A DNA stretch of 64,000 nt from Bog-756 sp963812885. Lineage in GTDB: Bacteria > Actinomycetota > Acidimicrobiia > Acidimicrobiales > RAAP-2. Positions 17,587-26,503 of the stretch are shown piece by piece. Both the position numbers and the translations under genes were made by a program. Below the pieces are notes generated by a model that saw nothing but the letters and a program-made list of their open reading frames with translations, ran no database searches and was not told the DNA's origin. How positions within the stretch are numbered: the first letter of the stretch is position 1; every line of letters starts with the position of its first letter. The stretch is from assembly GCA_963812885.1 (NCBI GenBank), contig CAWEWZ010000004.1:130212-194211 (forward strand). Direction: 5' to 3'.

Positions 17587-18576
17587 GCACCGTCACCGAG
17601 GTGCCGCCGGCAGGTGTCGACGGCACCGGGGTGCGTGGCTCCGGCCCGGGTCGCCGTGATCGAGACCGTCGACCGGTACTCGGCGGCCCTGGACGCGGTT
17701 CGTGCGCTCCGGCCGAACGGTGGGTGTGGTCCCCACCATGGGCGCCCTGCACGAGGGCCACCGCTCCCTCATCGAGCGGGCCGCCCGGGAGTGCGACGTG
17801 GTCGCCGTGTCCATCTTCGTCAACCCGACCCAGTTCGGTGATCCGGCCGACCTGGCCCTCTACCCACGCACCCTCGACTCGGACCTCCGAGGTGGTGGAG
17901 GAGGCCGGTGGTGACCTCGTCTTCGCCCCTTCGGTGGGCGAGATGTACCCCGACGGGCCGGCGGGAGCGGCGCACGGACCTCCCACCAGCACGGTTCCGG
18001 CACCGGAGTTGGCCGCCCGCTGGGAAGGGGCCTCCCGGCCCGGGCATTTCGACGGGGTGGCCACCGTCGTCGTCAAGCTGTTGTCCGCCGCCGGCCGGTG
18101 CCGGGCCTACTTCGGCGAGAAGGACTTCCAGCAACTGGCCCTGGTCCGCCGTGTGGTGAGCGATCGCGGCCTGCCCACCGAGGTCATCGGCTGTGAGACG
18201 GTCCGCCAGCCCGACGGCCTGGCCCTCTCGAGCCGGAACGCCCGCCTGTCACCCGAGCAGCGCCGGGCGGCCCTGGTCCTGTCCCGGGCCCTGCAGGCCG
18301 GTGCCTCGATGATGGAGCGGGGTGAGAACGATCCGTCGGCTGATCGAGGCCGAGATGCACCGGGTGGTGGCCGGGGAGCCGTCGGTCGTCCTCGACTACG
18401 CCGCCGTCGTCCATGCCGACGATCTCGAGCCGGCATCCACCTGTGCCACCTCCCGCCCACTCCGGTTGCTCATCGCCGGCGAGGTCGGCCCGGTGCGGCT
18501 CATCGACAATCTCGACCCCGGCGGCGACTTCCCTGGCGGCGACCCCGTCGCCGCCCGTCGTCACCCGGGCGCCTGA
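17583..18576 (+). CDS. panC: Pantothenate synthetase, broken by four single-base insertions
   Basis: Joins pantoate and beta-alanine with ATP to form pantothenate. In order, pieces are RVAVIETVDRYSAALDAVRAL, VGVVPTMGALHEGH (HIGH-type motif), VSIFVNPTQFG, FAPSVGEMYPDG, GHFDGVATVVVKLL, YFGEKDFQQLALVRR, GLALSSRNARLS, and a C-terminal part with VVLDYAAVVHADDLEP. Frames step +1 at about 17637, 17723, 17885 and 18322; deleting one G or C at each rejoins the protein. All catalytic motifs survive. The start ATG 17583 overlaps the DUF2520 stop. Reconstructed length is ~329 residues. panD does not follow. Confidence 0.8.
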
Positions 18577-18607
18577 GCCGGTGCCGGTACCGGTGCCAGT
18601 TCCGGGG

Positions 18608-20315
18608 ATGCCGGATACCGGCCCGCTCGACGTGCTCGTCCTCGGCAGCGGCGTTGCCGGCCTGTCGGCGGCGGTCCGACTGGCGGCACCCACCCCGGCC
18701 CCGGACGGCGACAGCGGACCGGGTCCGGCCGGCCTCAGGGTCGGCGTGCTCACGAAGGCGGAGCTCTCCCAGTCGGCGACCCGGTGGGCCCAGGGCGGCG
18801 TGGCTGCCGTGCTCGGCGGTGACGAGGACTCGACCGATCTCCACCTGGCCGACACGCTGGCCGCCGGGGCCGGACTGTGCGACACGGACGCGGTCCGGGT
18901 CCTGGTCGATGAAGGCCCGTCCCGGGTCCACGAGCTGATCGCCATGGGAGCCGTCTTCGACCGGCAGCCCGGGGGGGCCCTGGCCCTGGCCCGGGAGGGC
19001 GGGCATTCCACGGCCCGGGTCGTGCACGCCGGCGGTGCCGCCACCGGGGCCGAGGTGGAGCGGGCCCTGGTCGACGCCACCCGGGCCACCGCCGCCGCCG
19101 TGCTCGAGGAGTGGTTCGCCCTCGATCTGGTCGTCGAGCACGGCCGGTGCCGGGGCGTGCGGGCCCTCAACGCCCACGGTCAGATCGTCGAGGTCAGGGC
19201 CACCCACACGGTGCTGGCCACCGGCGGTGCCGGCCAGCTCTTCGCCGTGACCACCAACCCGGCCGAGGCCACCGCCGACGGTCTGGCCATGGCCCTGCGG
19301 GCCGGGGTGCCGGTGGCCGACGTCGAGTTCATGCAGTTCCACCCGACCGCCCTGCACCATCCGGCGATGCCCCGCCCGCTGCTCTCCGAAGCGCTGCGGG
19401 GGCACGGCGCCCTTCTGCGCGACGCCCGGGGTGACCGGTTCGTCGACGAGCTGGCGCCACGCGACGTGGTCAGCCGGGCCATGGCCGACCGGATGCGGGA
19501 GCAGGGGGTCGAGAGCCTGTGGCTGGACGCCACCGGACTGGCCGCTTTCGGTTCCCGGTTCCCCACCATCGCCGCCTCGCTCAGGGCCATCGGGCTCGAT
19601 CCCTCGCACGACTGGCTGCCCATCGCCCCAGCCGCCCATTACCTGTCCGGTGGGGTGCTCACCGATCTGTCCGGGGCCACGGCCCTACCGGGCCTGTGGG
19701 CGGCGGGCGAGGTGGCCTGCACCGGGGTACACGGAGCCAACCGGCTGGCGTCCAATTCGCTCCTGGAGGGGATGGTGTTCGGCGCCCGCCTGGCCGAGGC
19801 GATTGCCGCCGGAACGGACGGTCCTTCGCCCACCGGGGCGATGGGAGCGTTCGTCGGCGGCGCCGTGGGAGCGGGTGGAATCCGCCGATGGTGGGTCCGG
19901 ATCGGCGCAGGCCGACGAGGTGGAGCCGACCGCCGACGGGCCGTGGCTCGACGCGGTGAAGACGAGGGAGGAGCTGCAGCGGATCATGATCGCCGGGGCC
20001 GGGGTGGTCCGCAGCGCCGAGTCGCTCGAGACCGCCGGCCACGGAATCCGGGCCATCGCCCGGCAGGTGGGTGGCGTCCCGGCCGACCGGGCTCACGGCG
20101 AGCTGGCCAATCTGGTCACCGCCTCGACGAGCCTGCTGGCCTCGGCCACGGTGCGGAGCGAGACCCGCGGCGCCCATGCCCGCAGTGATTTCCCCGAGAC
20201 CGCCGAGGCGTGGCGACGGCGCATCGTCCATACCGCCGACGGGGTCGTCCTCCTCGAGATGCCGGCACCGGATCCTGAGCGCGGCGACCGGTCCGAGCCG
20301 GTTTCCGACCGGTGA
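18608..20315 (+). CDS. nadB: L-aspartate oxidase, one frameshift
   Basis: A flavoenzyme that oxidises aspartate to iminoaspartate for NAD synthesis. The FAD loop VLGSGVAGLSAA follows ATG 18608; then SATRWAQGGVAAV, GGHSTARVVHAGG, FMQFHPTALHHP, the active-site PLLSEALRGHGALL and GLWAAGEVACTGVHGANRLASNSLLEG. The frame breaks near 19873 (an extra G); the helical C-terminal domain resumes as LDAVKTREELQRIM. Corrected length is ~568 residues. GTG 18581 is an alternative start. Its end overlaps nadC as GTGA. nadA is not in this window. Confidence 0.88.
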
Positions 20316-21235
20316 CCACGGCCGTCGGGAAGCACGCCGTGGACGCGGCGGTCGACCTCGGCCACCCGGTCGACCCTCCCCGGCACGCCGTGGTCGAGGC
20401 CGTGAGCCGGGCCATCGCCGAGGACGTGCTGCCCTTGGGTGACCTCACCGCCGCGCTCGTCCCGGCGTCGCTGACGGCGGCGGTCGCCATCGTGAGCCGG
20501 GAGCCGGGGGTCGTCGCCGGGCGCGCCTGCTCGGTCGAGACGTTCGCCCAGATCGATCCCGGCCTCGTCGTGGCCTGGCGGATGGACGACGGCACCGAGG
20601 TGGTGCCGGGGAGTGTGGTGGCGGAGGTCAGTGGGCCCCTGCGGTCGATCCTGACCGCGGAGCGCACCGCCTTGAACTTCCTCTGCCACCTGTCGGGGGT
20701 GGCCTCACTGACCCGCAGATTCGTGACCGCCGTCGCTCGGGCCAACCCGTCGACCCGGGTGCTGGACACCCGCAAGACCACCCCGGGACTCCGGGCGTTG
20801 GAGAAGGCCGCGGTGCGGGCCGGAGGAGGGCACAATCACCGGGGCAGCCTCTCCGACGCCGTCCTGGTGAAGGACAACCACCTGGGTGGCGTCACCATCG
20901 CCGAGGCGGTGGCCAGGGCCCACCGGTTGTGGCCGGGCCGGATGGTCGAGGTCGAGTGCGACCGGGTCGACCAGGTCGACGAAGCGGTCCGTGCCGGGGC
21001 CACCGTTGTCATGCTCGACAACATGACGCCCGAACAGGTGGCCGAATGCGTGGCCCGCGTGCGGGCGGCGGGCACGGGGGTGTTGGTGGAGGTGTCGGGT
21101 GGCGTGACCCTGGAGACGGCCCCGCGGCTGGCCGCCGCCGGTGCCGATCTCATCTCGGTGGGGGCCCTCACCCACTCCGCACCCGTGCTCGACCTGGGAT
21201 TCGATCTTCCGCCGGGTACCGGCGGAGAAGGCTGA
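20312..21235 (+). CDS. nadC: Nicotinate-nucleotide pyrophosphorylase (carboxylating)
   Basis: 307 residues. Makes nicotinate mononucleotide from quinolinate and PRPP. Motifs: EDVLPLGDLT, ERTALNFLCHLSGVASLT, VLDTRKTTPGLRALEKAAVRAGGG, NHRGSLSDAVLVKDNH, and the barrel end VEVSGGVTLETA with GADLISVGALTHSAP. It overlaps nadB by four bases and lies 11 bp before coaX. Confidence 0.94.
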   Translation: MTTAVGKHAVDAAVDLGHPVDPPRHAVVEAVSRAIAEDVLPLGDLTAALVPASLTAAVAIVSREPGVVAGRACSVETFAQIDPGLVVAWRMDDGTEVVPGSVVAEVSGPLRSILTAERTALNFLCHLSGVASLTRRFVTAVARANPSTRVLDTRKTTPGLRALEKAAVRAGGGHNHRGSLSDAVLVKDNHLGGVTIAEAVARAHRLWPGRMVEVECDRVDQVDEAVRAGATVVMLDNMTPEQVAECVARVRAAGTGVLVEVSGGVTLETAPRLAAAGADLISVGALTHSAPVLDLGFDLPPGTGGEG

Positions 21236-21246
21236 AAGGCTGACCA

Positions 21247-22080
21247 TTGCTTCTTGCCATTGATGTCGGAAACACCGAGACCGTGGTCGGGCTGTTTGCC
21301 GACGACCTCACCGTCCCCCTCGCCGTCACCGGGCCCCGCGACGGCAACGAACCGACCGGCCTCGCCCACCACTGGCGGCTGTCCACCGTGGCCGAGCGCA
21401 CATCCGACGAGCATGCGCTGCTCCTGACCCAATTGCTCGACCTCGACGGTCTTGACATCGAGGACGCGGTCACCGGCATCGCGGTGACGTCGTCGGTCCC
21501 GCTGGTCACGGCCAACCTCCGGCAGATGGTGGCGCGCTGGTTCGTCGTTCCCTCGGTGGTGCTCGAGCCCGGCGTCAAGAGCGGGATGCCGATTCTCTAC
21601 GACAACCCGAAAGAGGTCGGTGCCGACCGAATCGCCAACGCGGTGGGTGCCCACGATCTGTTCGGCGGCCCGTGCGTCGTGGTCGACCTGGGCACGGCGA
21701 CGACCTTCGATGCCATCTCCGCCGCCGGTGAGTACCTCGGTGGGGCCATCACTCCCGGCGTGGCCATCAGCCTCGACGCCCTGTTCGCCAACGCCGCCGC
21801 GCTCGGTCGGGTCGAGCTCGTGGAGCCGAGAAGCGTGATCGGCAAATCGACGGTGGAGTCGATCCAGTCGGGCGCCCTCTACGGGTTCGCCGGTCAGGTC
21901 GACGGCCTCTGCCGACGGTTCGCCGCCGAACTGGGCGAGTGCACGGTGGTGGCCACCGGCGGTCTGGCCGAGCTCATCTCCCCGTACTCCGAGGAGATCG
22001 AGTACGTGGAGCCCTGGCTCACGCTCCACGGCCTCCGGCTCATCTTCGAGCGCAACATGCCCTTGCTGGCCGCGCGGTAG
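21247..22080 (+). CDS. coaX: Type III pantothenate kinase
   Basis: 277 residues with a TTG start. Phosphorylates pantothenate, the first step of CoA synthesis. The ASKHA-fold motifs are LLAIDVGNTETVVGLF (phosphate 1), GADRIANAVGAHDL, VVDLGTATTFDAIS, GGAITPGVAISLDAL and a C-terminal VVATGGLAELI. With panC and the DUF2520 gene it forms the CoA branch of this cluster. Convergent with the sulfatase gene. Confidence 0.94.
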   Translation: MLLAIDVGNTETVVGLFADDLTVPLAVTGPRDGNEPTGLAHHWRLSTVAERTSDEHALLLTQLLDLDGLDIEDAVTGIAVTSSVPLVTANLRQMVARWFVVPSVVLEPGVKSGMPILYDNPKEVGADRIANAVGAHDLFGGPCVVVDLGTATTFDAISAAGEYLGGAITPGVAISLDALFANAAALGRVELVEPRSVIGKSTVESIQSGALYGFAGQVDGLCRRFAAELGECTVVATGGLAELISPYSEEIEYVEPWLTLHGLRLIFERNMPLLAAR

Positions 22081-22123
22081 CGTTTCGCTTGCCTGCCGTC
22101 CCGGCCGGGGCTGCGGGCTGGCC

Positions 22124-23668
22124 TCAGACCGGAGCTTCGAGGGCCAGCGCCGGTCGGTGGGGCGGAGGCTGGTGGTCCCACAGGTCGGTCACCAGATCGT
22201 CGCGGAGCGGCCGCATTTGCGGATCGTCCCACCGGTTCCTTCGCTGGAGCGGGTCGTCGGCGAGGTCGTACAACTCTCCCTCGGTCCCGTCATGAGACGT
22301 TCCCGGAAGGTAGGCGGTGCATACCCACTGGTCCCGCATGATGGTCCGGAGATGGACGTTGGTACCGAACAGGTCACTGTCCCACTCGGTCAGCACCCGC
22401 TCGAACCCGCGCCGCTCGGCGTCGGGGTCGTCGGCGGGAAGGGGCGCCCCCTGCATCCACCCGGGGGGTGTGATCCCGGCGATGGCGCAGAATGTCGGGG
22501 CCAGGTCGACCAGTCCCACCGGCTTGGTCACCACCGCCGGTGGCTGGGGCTTCGAGGGAGCCGGACGCCACACCAGGGGGAGTCGCATCAGGGCGTCGAC
22601 GTGGTACGGACCCTTGAACAGGAGACCGAAATCGCCCTGGAGCTCGCCGTGGTCAGTGGTGAAGAACACGTCGAGGTCCTCGTTCCAGCCTCGCTCGGTG
22701 ACGCGGTCCAGCACCCGTCCCACGGCTTCGTCGATGAGCTCGCACTCGACCGCATTGCGGGCGTTGACCTCGCGTACCTGGTCGGCGGTGAGTGTGGCCG
22801 GGACCCATTCGGCCGGAGCCTCGTAGTTCGACACCAGAGTGCCGTCGTACCAGAGACGCCAGTGTCGGGGCTTACCGTCGATGATGGCCTCACGTTCGCC
22901 GGGCTGCTCGGGATAGCCGGGGGGGAGGGGGACGTCATGCCAGTCGACGCGGCTGACTTCGGATTCGGGGGGATCCCAGGGATGGTGGGGATCGGGGAAG
23001 CTCATCCAACAGAACCAGTCCTCGTCGGGCCCGAGGGCGTCGAGCCAGGCGATCGTCCGATCCGCCACCCAGTCGGTGTGGTAGATCCCCCGATCGATGG
23101 GATTGACCTTCACCTGGGGTGCCCCGGTGTCGCCGCCACCGGCCGCGTTGACCTGCAGCGAGCCGTCGAGTGCAGGATAGAAACCACTGGCCGCATCGGG
23201 ATGCTCGGCCATGAGCCAGCGTGCGTAGTGAAGCGGTCCCACGGCGCCATGGGTGGCCAACTCCAAGTGCTCGAAACCGCGGTGGGCACCGCCCGGGGGC
23301 TCGGTCCCGGTGCGGGCCAGCGCGTTCTCGGGGAACCGCAGGAACGGGTCGAGGAACGGTTCGAAGTGCGCCTTGCCGACGAGAGCGGTGCGGTAGCCGG
23401 CCTGGCGGAGGACCTCGGCCACCGATGGTGCATCGAACGGGAGCGGGACGCCGTTCATCCAAACGCCGTGGGTGGTCGGGTACTGCCCGGTCAGGATGGT
23501 CGAGCGGGAAGGCATGCACACCACGGACTGTGCGTGGGCCCGCTCGAACCGGATGCCGTCAGTGGCCAGGCCATCGACCACCGGGGTCCGGGCCAGGGTG
23601 CCTCCGTTGCACCCGAGCGTGTCGTAGCGCTGCTGATCGGTGGTGATCAGGAGGATGTTGCGGCCCAT
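22124..23668 (-). CDS. Sulfatase (Cys-type, alkaline-phosphatase superfamily)
   Basis: 514 residues from ATG 23668 (AGAGG lies eight bases upstream). The N-terminal metal loop is NILLITTDQQRYDTLGCN. The modification motif CMPSR lies in VVCMPSRSTILTGQYP, so the Cys would become formylglycine if a generating enzyme is present. Later metal residues are in FFTTDHGELQG and the GKAHFEPF lysine/histidine region. The protein has no clear signal peptide and could act in the cytoplasm. EgtB at 38 kb shares the FGE fold but is not the activator. Substrate unknown. Confidence 0.88.
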   Translation of the reverse strand: MGRNILLITTDQQRYDTLGCNGGTLARTPVVDGLATDGIRFERAHAQSVVCMPSRSTILTGQYPTTHGVWMNGVPLPFDAPSVAEVLRQAGYRTALVGKAHFEPFLDPFLRFPENALARTGTEPPGGAHRGFEHLELATHGAVGPLHYARWLMAEHPDAASGFYPALDGSLQVNAAGGGDTGAPQVKVNPIDRGIYHTDWVADRTIAWLDALGPDEDWFCWMSFPDPHHPWDPPESEVSRVDWHDVPLPPGYPEQPGEREAIIDGKPRHWRLWYDGTLVSNYEAPAEWVPATLTADQVREVNARNAVECELIDEAVGRVLDRVTERGWNEDLDVFFTTDHGELQGDFGLLFKGPYHVDALMRLPLVWRPAPSKPQPPAVVTKPVGLVDLAPTFCAIAGITPPGWMQGAPLPADDPDAERRGFERVLTEWDSDLFGTNVHLRTIMRDQWVCTAYLPGTSHDGTEGELYDLADDPLQRRNRWDDPQMRPLRDDLVTDLWDHQPPPHRPALALEAPV

Positions 23669-23681
23669 GGCCAAGCCTCTT

Positions 23682-24104
23682 TCATCGTGTCGTCGGGGAC
23701 GGATAGGCGGTGAAGAGTCGTCGGCCAGGTTGCCCAGTGCGGCCCGGGCGGCGCCGCCGATCACCAGGGCCAACGCCGCCGGGCTCGGCGTCGGTGCTGT
23801 AGACGACCAGGCTCGATCCGTCCCCGAGGTCGTGGACATCGATCGTGCCCAGGTGCTCTCTGAACATCGGTGCCGTGATCCGGTACTGCAGGCGCCGCAG
23901 GGAGGCGTCCACCGTCAGCAGTCGCTCCGGCATGGGCAATCCCGAACGGGTGACGACGGTTCGAGTGTCACCTTCGACCGTGCACGACTCGATTCCGGGG
24001 AACCACTCGGCGAGGCGAGCCGGGTCTCCGACCAGCGCCCAGATGTCGTCCGCTGACGAGCCCAGTCGCACGGCATGCCGGATGCTTCCCCGGGTGGACG
24101 TCAT
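23682..24104 (-). CDS. SRPBCC/polyketide-cyclase-like small-ligand-binding protein, 3' end frameshifted
   Basis: START-like fold: HAVRLGSSADDIWALVGDPARLAEWFPGI at the N-terminus, then VEGDTRTVVTR and MPERLLTVDASLRRLQYRI. After VVYSTDAEP the open frame turns into Arg/Gly-rich shadow sequence ending at 23682. In the next frame the expected C-terminal helix reads ALALVIGGAARAALGNL, so one base is probably inserted near 23780. That frame continues without a stop into the sulfatase, so the true end is unclear. Roles in this family range from lipid transfer to cyclisation; none can be assigned. Confidence 0.65.
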   Translation of the reverse strand: MTSTRGSIRHAVRLGSSADDIWALVGDPARLAEWFPGIESCTVEGDTRTVVTRSGLPMPERLLTVDASLRRLQYRITAPMFREHLGTIDVHDLGDGSSLVVYSTDAEPGGVGPGDRRRRPGRTGQPGRRLFTAYPSPTTR

Positions 24105-24502
24105 CGGTGGCCGCCATCGTCGGAGGGGATGACGGCAGCCACCCCGGGCACGCTACTCATCGGTTCCGGAACCGGCACGTCTCGGTGCGCTCCTCCGGGA
24201 TGTCTGCCGGATTACATCCCCCCGCCGCCGCCCCTCCGCCCCGGCCGCCCCGCCGCCCCGCCGCCCCGCCGTCCCGATGTTTGTTTTCTCGATTCGACCC
24301 AATTACCGCTTACAGTCGATATCTATCGGACATAGCCGATAATCAGGCCGAATTGGAAAATCAAGGGCCATGCGTGGGGGCTGGCTCGAGGTGCCGGCGT
24401 CGCGATGGCCGATCTGATGATGTGGGCGGTAAGGTTACCTAGCGGCGTCGCGAGCTCAGGTGGGGCAGAGGCACAGGGCGCCAGCAGAGGAGCACCACAG
24501 CA
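24105..24502. other. Intergenic region with CCG-rich tract and AT-rich promoter-like segment
   Basis: No gene is supported. At 24227-24275 lies a low-complexity run of CCG/CCCCG units. It is followed by a locally AT-rich stretch (24276-24360) that includes the perfect inverted repeat TATCGG-ACATAG-CCGATA (24324-24341). The rest leads into the ribosome-binding site GAGGAG (24487-24492) of the secreted-protein gene. The palindrome may be an operator. Confidence 0.5.
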
Positions 24503-25255
24503 ATGATCTCCAGGCTGCCACGCAATTTCTGCAGGATGCTCGTGATCGCGGTCCTCGCCGTGGGCACGATTTCGGCCTCCACGGTGAGCCTGGCCGATCA
24601 GGCCGGAGCTGCGGCCACGACGGTGACCCACTCCCGGACCGCCACCCTGAAGCACAAGGAGCTCGCACGAGCGGTGCGGCGCGACTGCACCCGGCTCTGG
24701 CGGTGGCAGCATCAGCAGAAGCGGGTCAGGGCTCGCTTCGAGAAGAGGTTGCACCGGCTCACGACCTGGGAGGCAACGGCCATCGCCGTCGGGCACGCCC
24801 CCCGTGTCGCCGCCCTGAAGAGGGACATCGTGCACGTAAGGGCGCTGAAAGCGCGTGCCCTGATGTCCAAGTCAGCCGGCAAGGAAGCCAAGGGGGCCAA
24901 GCGGTTCGGTCCGGCGTGCACCGCGTTGGCTCGGGCGGTTCAAGCCGAGCGGAAGTCCGCCAAGGCCTCCAAAGCGAACAGGGTCGAAGCCAGGGCGAAG
25001 GCGAGGGCCTCCAGGCTCGCCAAGGCCAGGGCGGCTGCCGCGGCCAGGGAAGCAGCAAAGGCGGCCGCAGCAAAGGCGGCCGCGGCAAAGGCAGCCGCAG
25101 CAAAGGCGGCACGACGCCGACGCGCCACCACGCCGACGACCACGACCCCGACGACCAGCCCGACCCCTCCCACGACTTCTCCCGGTACGTCGGTCCCTCC
25201 GTCGACGGCTCCCACGACGTCCACCACCCCGGCGACCACCACGACCCCGGGCTGA
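24503..25255 (+). CDS. Secreted Lys/Ala-rich protein with Thr/Pro-rich tail, function unknown
   Basis: 250 residues. A signal peptide is likely (basic start MISRLPRNFCR, hydrophobic MLVIAVLAVGTISAS, a probable AxA cleavage region near residue 36). The mature part is strongly basic and helical, then a run of AKAAA repeats (about residues 185-203), an RRRR cluster and a ~45-residue tail made almost only of Thr, Pro and Ser. The pattern recalls cell-wall-spanning or DNA/polyanion-binding proteins with coiled helices. I do not recognise a family. It is monocistronic. Confidence 0.65.
   Translation: MISRLPRNFCRMLVIAVLAVGTISASTVSLADQAGAAATTVTHSRTATLKHKELARAVRRDCTRLWRWQHQQKRVRARFEKRLHRLTTWEATAIAVGHAPRVAALKRDIVHVRALKARALMSKSAGKEAKGAKRFGPACTALARAVQAERKSAKASKANRVEARAKARASRLAKARAAAAAREAAKAAAAKAAAAKAAAAKAARRRRATTPTTTTPTTSPTPPTTSPGTSVPPSTAPTTSTTPATTTTPG
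25055..25110 (+). repeat. 15-bp tandem repeat inside the secreted-protein gene
   Basis: About 3.7 copies of GCAAAGGCGGCCGCA at 25055, 25070, 25085 and 25100, encoding AKAAA repeats. In-frame expansion or contraction would change helix length. Confidence 0.75.
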
Positions 25256-25394
25256 CGGGCACGACCGGCCGGTCTGGAAGGGGCGTGCAGGACCGGTGAA
25301 CCCTTCTCGGCCGGAAACTGGCGGTGAACGGGCTTCGGGCAGGCCGAGGCTTCGGAGCAGCCCGTGGGCGGTCTCTGCAGCCCCGTGGGCGGTC

Positions 25395-26373
25395 TCAGAA
25401 GGGCGGCAGGTCGTCGACCAGGGAGTGGGCCAGCTTGGCAAAGGCGTCAGCCAGCTCGGCCGACGGTCCGGCGACGGCGGCCGAGGCCGCCAGGTCTGCG
25501 TACTGCCTCGCCACGCTGGTGGCTCCCCCGATGGCACCCGACTCGGCCACGATCGAGCGGGCCTTGTCCCGCTCGGGCTGGCCCAGGGGCTGTCCCGAGC
25601 AGTGGACCCAGCTCGGGACCGGCGTCGGGATCGGCCAGGGCCAGCAGTACCGGAAGGGTGTAGATACCCTCGGCCAGGTCCTGTCCAGCCGGCTTTCCCA
25701 GCTCGGCCTCGGTCCCGACGACGTCGAGGATGTCGTCACGTACCTGGAAGACCATGCCGAAGTAGCGGCCGAACAGCGTGAATGCATCGACGTCACCACG
25801 TGGGAGCCCACCGGTGAGCGCCCCGATCCGGCACGAGGTGGCCATCAGCGCCGCCGTCTTGCCGGCGATGGCGTTGGTGTAGCTGTCCTCGCTCCGGGCC
25901 ACCTGGAAGGCCGAGTGACCTCGGCCACCTGGCCCTGGCAGAGCTCACCGAGCGTGGCGGCCAGCAGGGCTGCGATCTCGGTGCCGAGTCCGGCGGCGAT
26001 CTCGGCCGATCGGGCCAGCAGGAAGTCACCGGCGACGATGGCCACCAGGTTCCCGAACCGGGCGTTGACGCTCTCCACATTCCGCCGGACGGTGGCCTCG
26101 TCCATGACGTCGTCGTGGTAGAGGGAGGCCAGATGGACCAATTCGACCGCCACCGCCCCCAACAGGTCGTCACGGGTGGCTCCGGCACGACCCGGATGTG
26201 GCGGTGGCCAGGGCAAGGACCGGTCGGAGCCGCTTTCCGCCCGCGGCCAGGAGATGGGTGGTGACCTCGTCGAGGAAGCCGTCGCCTGTGACCACGGACT
26301 CGACCAGCAGGGGCTCGAGGCGTTGGAGCTGTTCTTCGAGTGCGGGAAGCCCAAGGAGCTCTACGACGTTCAC
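25395..26373 (-). CDS. Polyprenyl diphosphate synthase (trans, long-chain type), three frameshifts
   Basis: Condenses isopentenyl diphosphate with an allylic primer, probably for the menaquinone side chain. From GTG 26373: MNVVELLGLPALEEQL, GGKRLRPVLALA, then the first Asp motif LYHDDVMDEATVRRN, GDFLLARSAEIA, GKTAALMATSCRIGA, the second Asp motif FQVRDDILDVVG and GQDLAEGIYTLPVLLAL, ending DDLPPF. Frames change at about 26191 (extra base), 25915 (missing base) and 25610 (extra base). Reconstructed length is ~325 residues. Product chain length cannot be set from sequence alone. Confidence 0.8.
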
Positions 26374-26503
26374 TTCCTACAGACGATAGGCCAGGATGCC
26401 GATGTCTGAGAAAAGGGCCTGGAAAATGGGACGGTGCGGGTGCGTGGTGTACCGGCACCTGTAGACTTCGTATCAGTTGCCGACCGCAGATGGAGGCGGT
26501 GGA

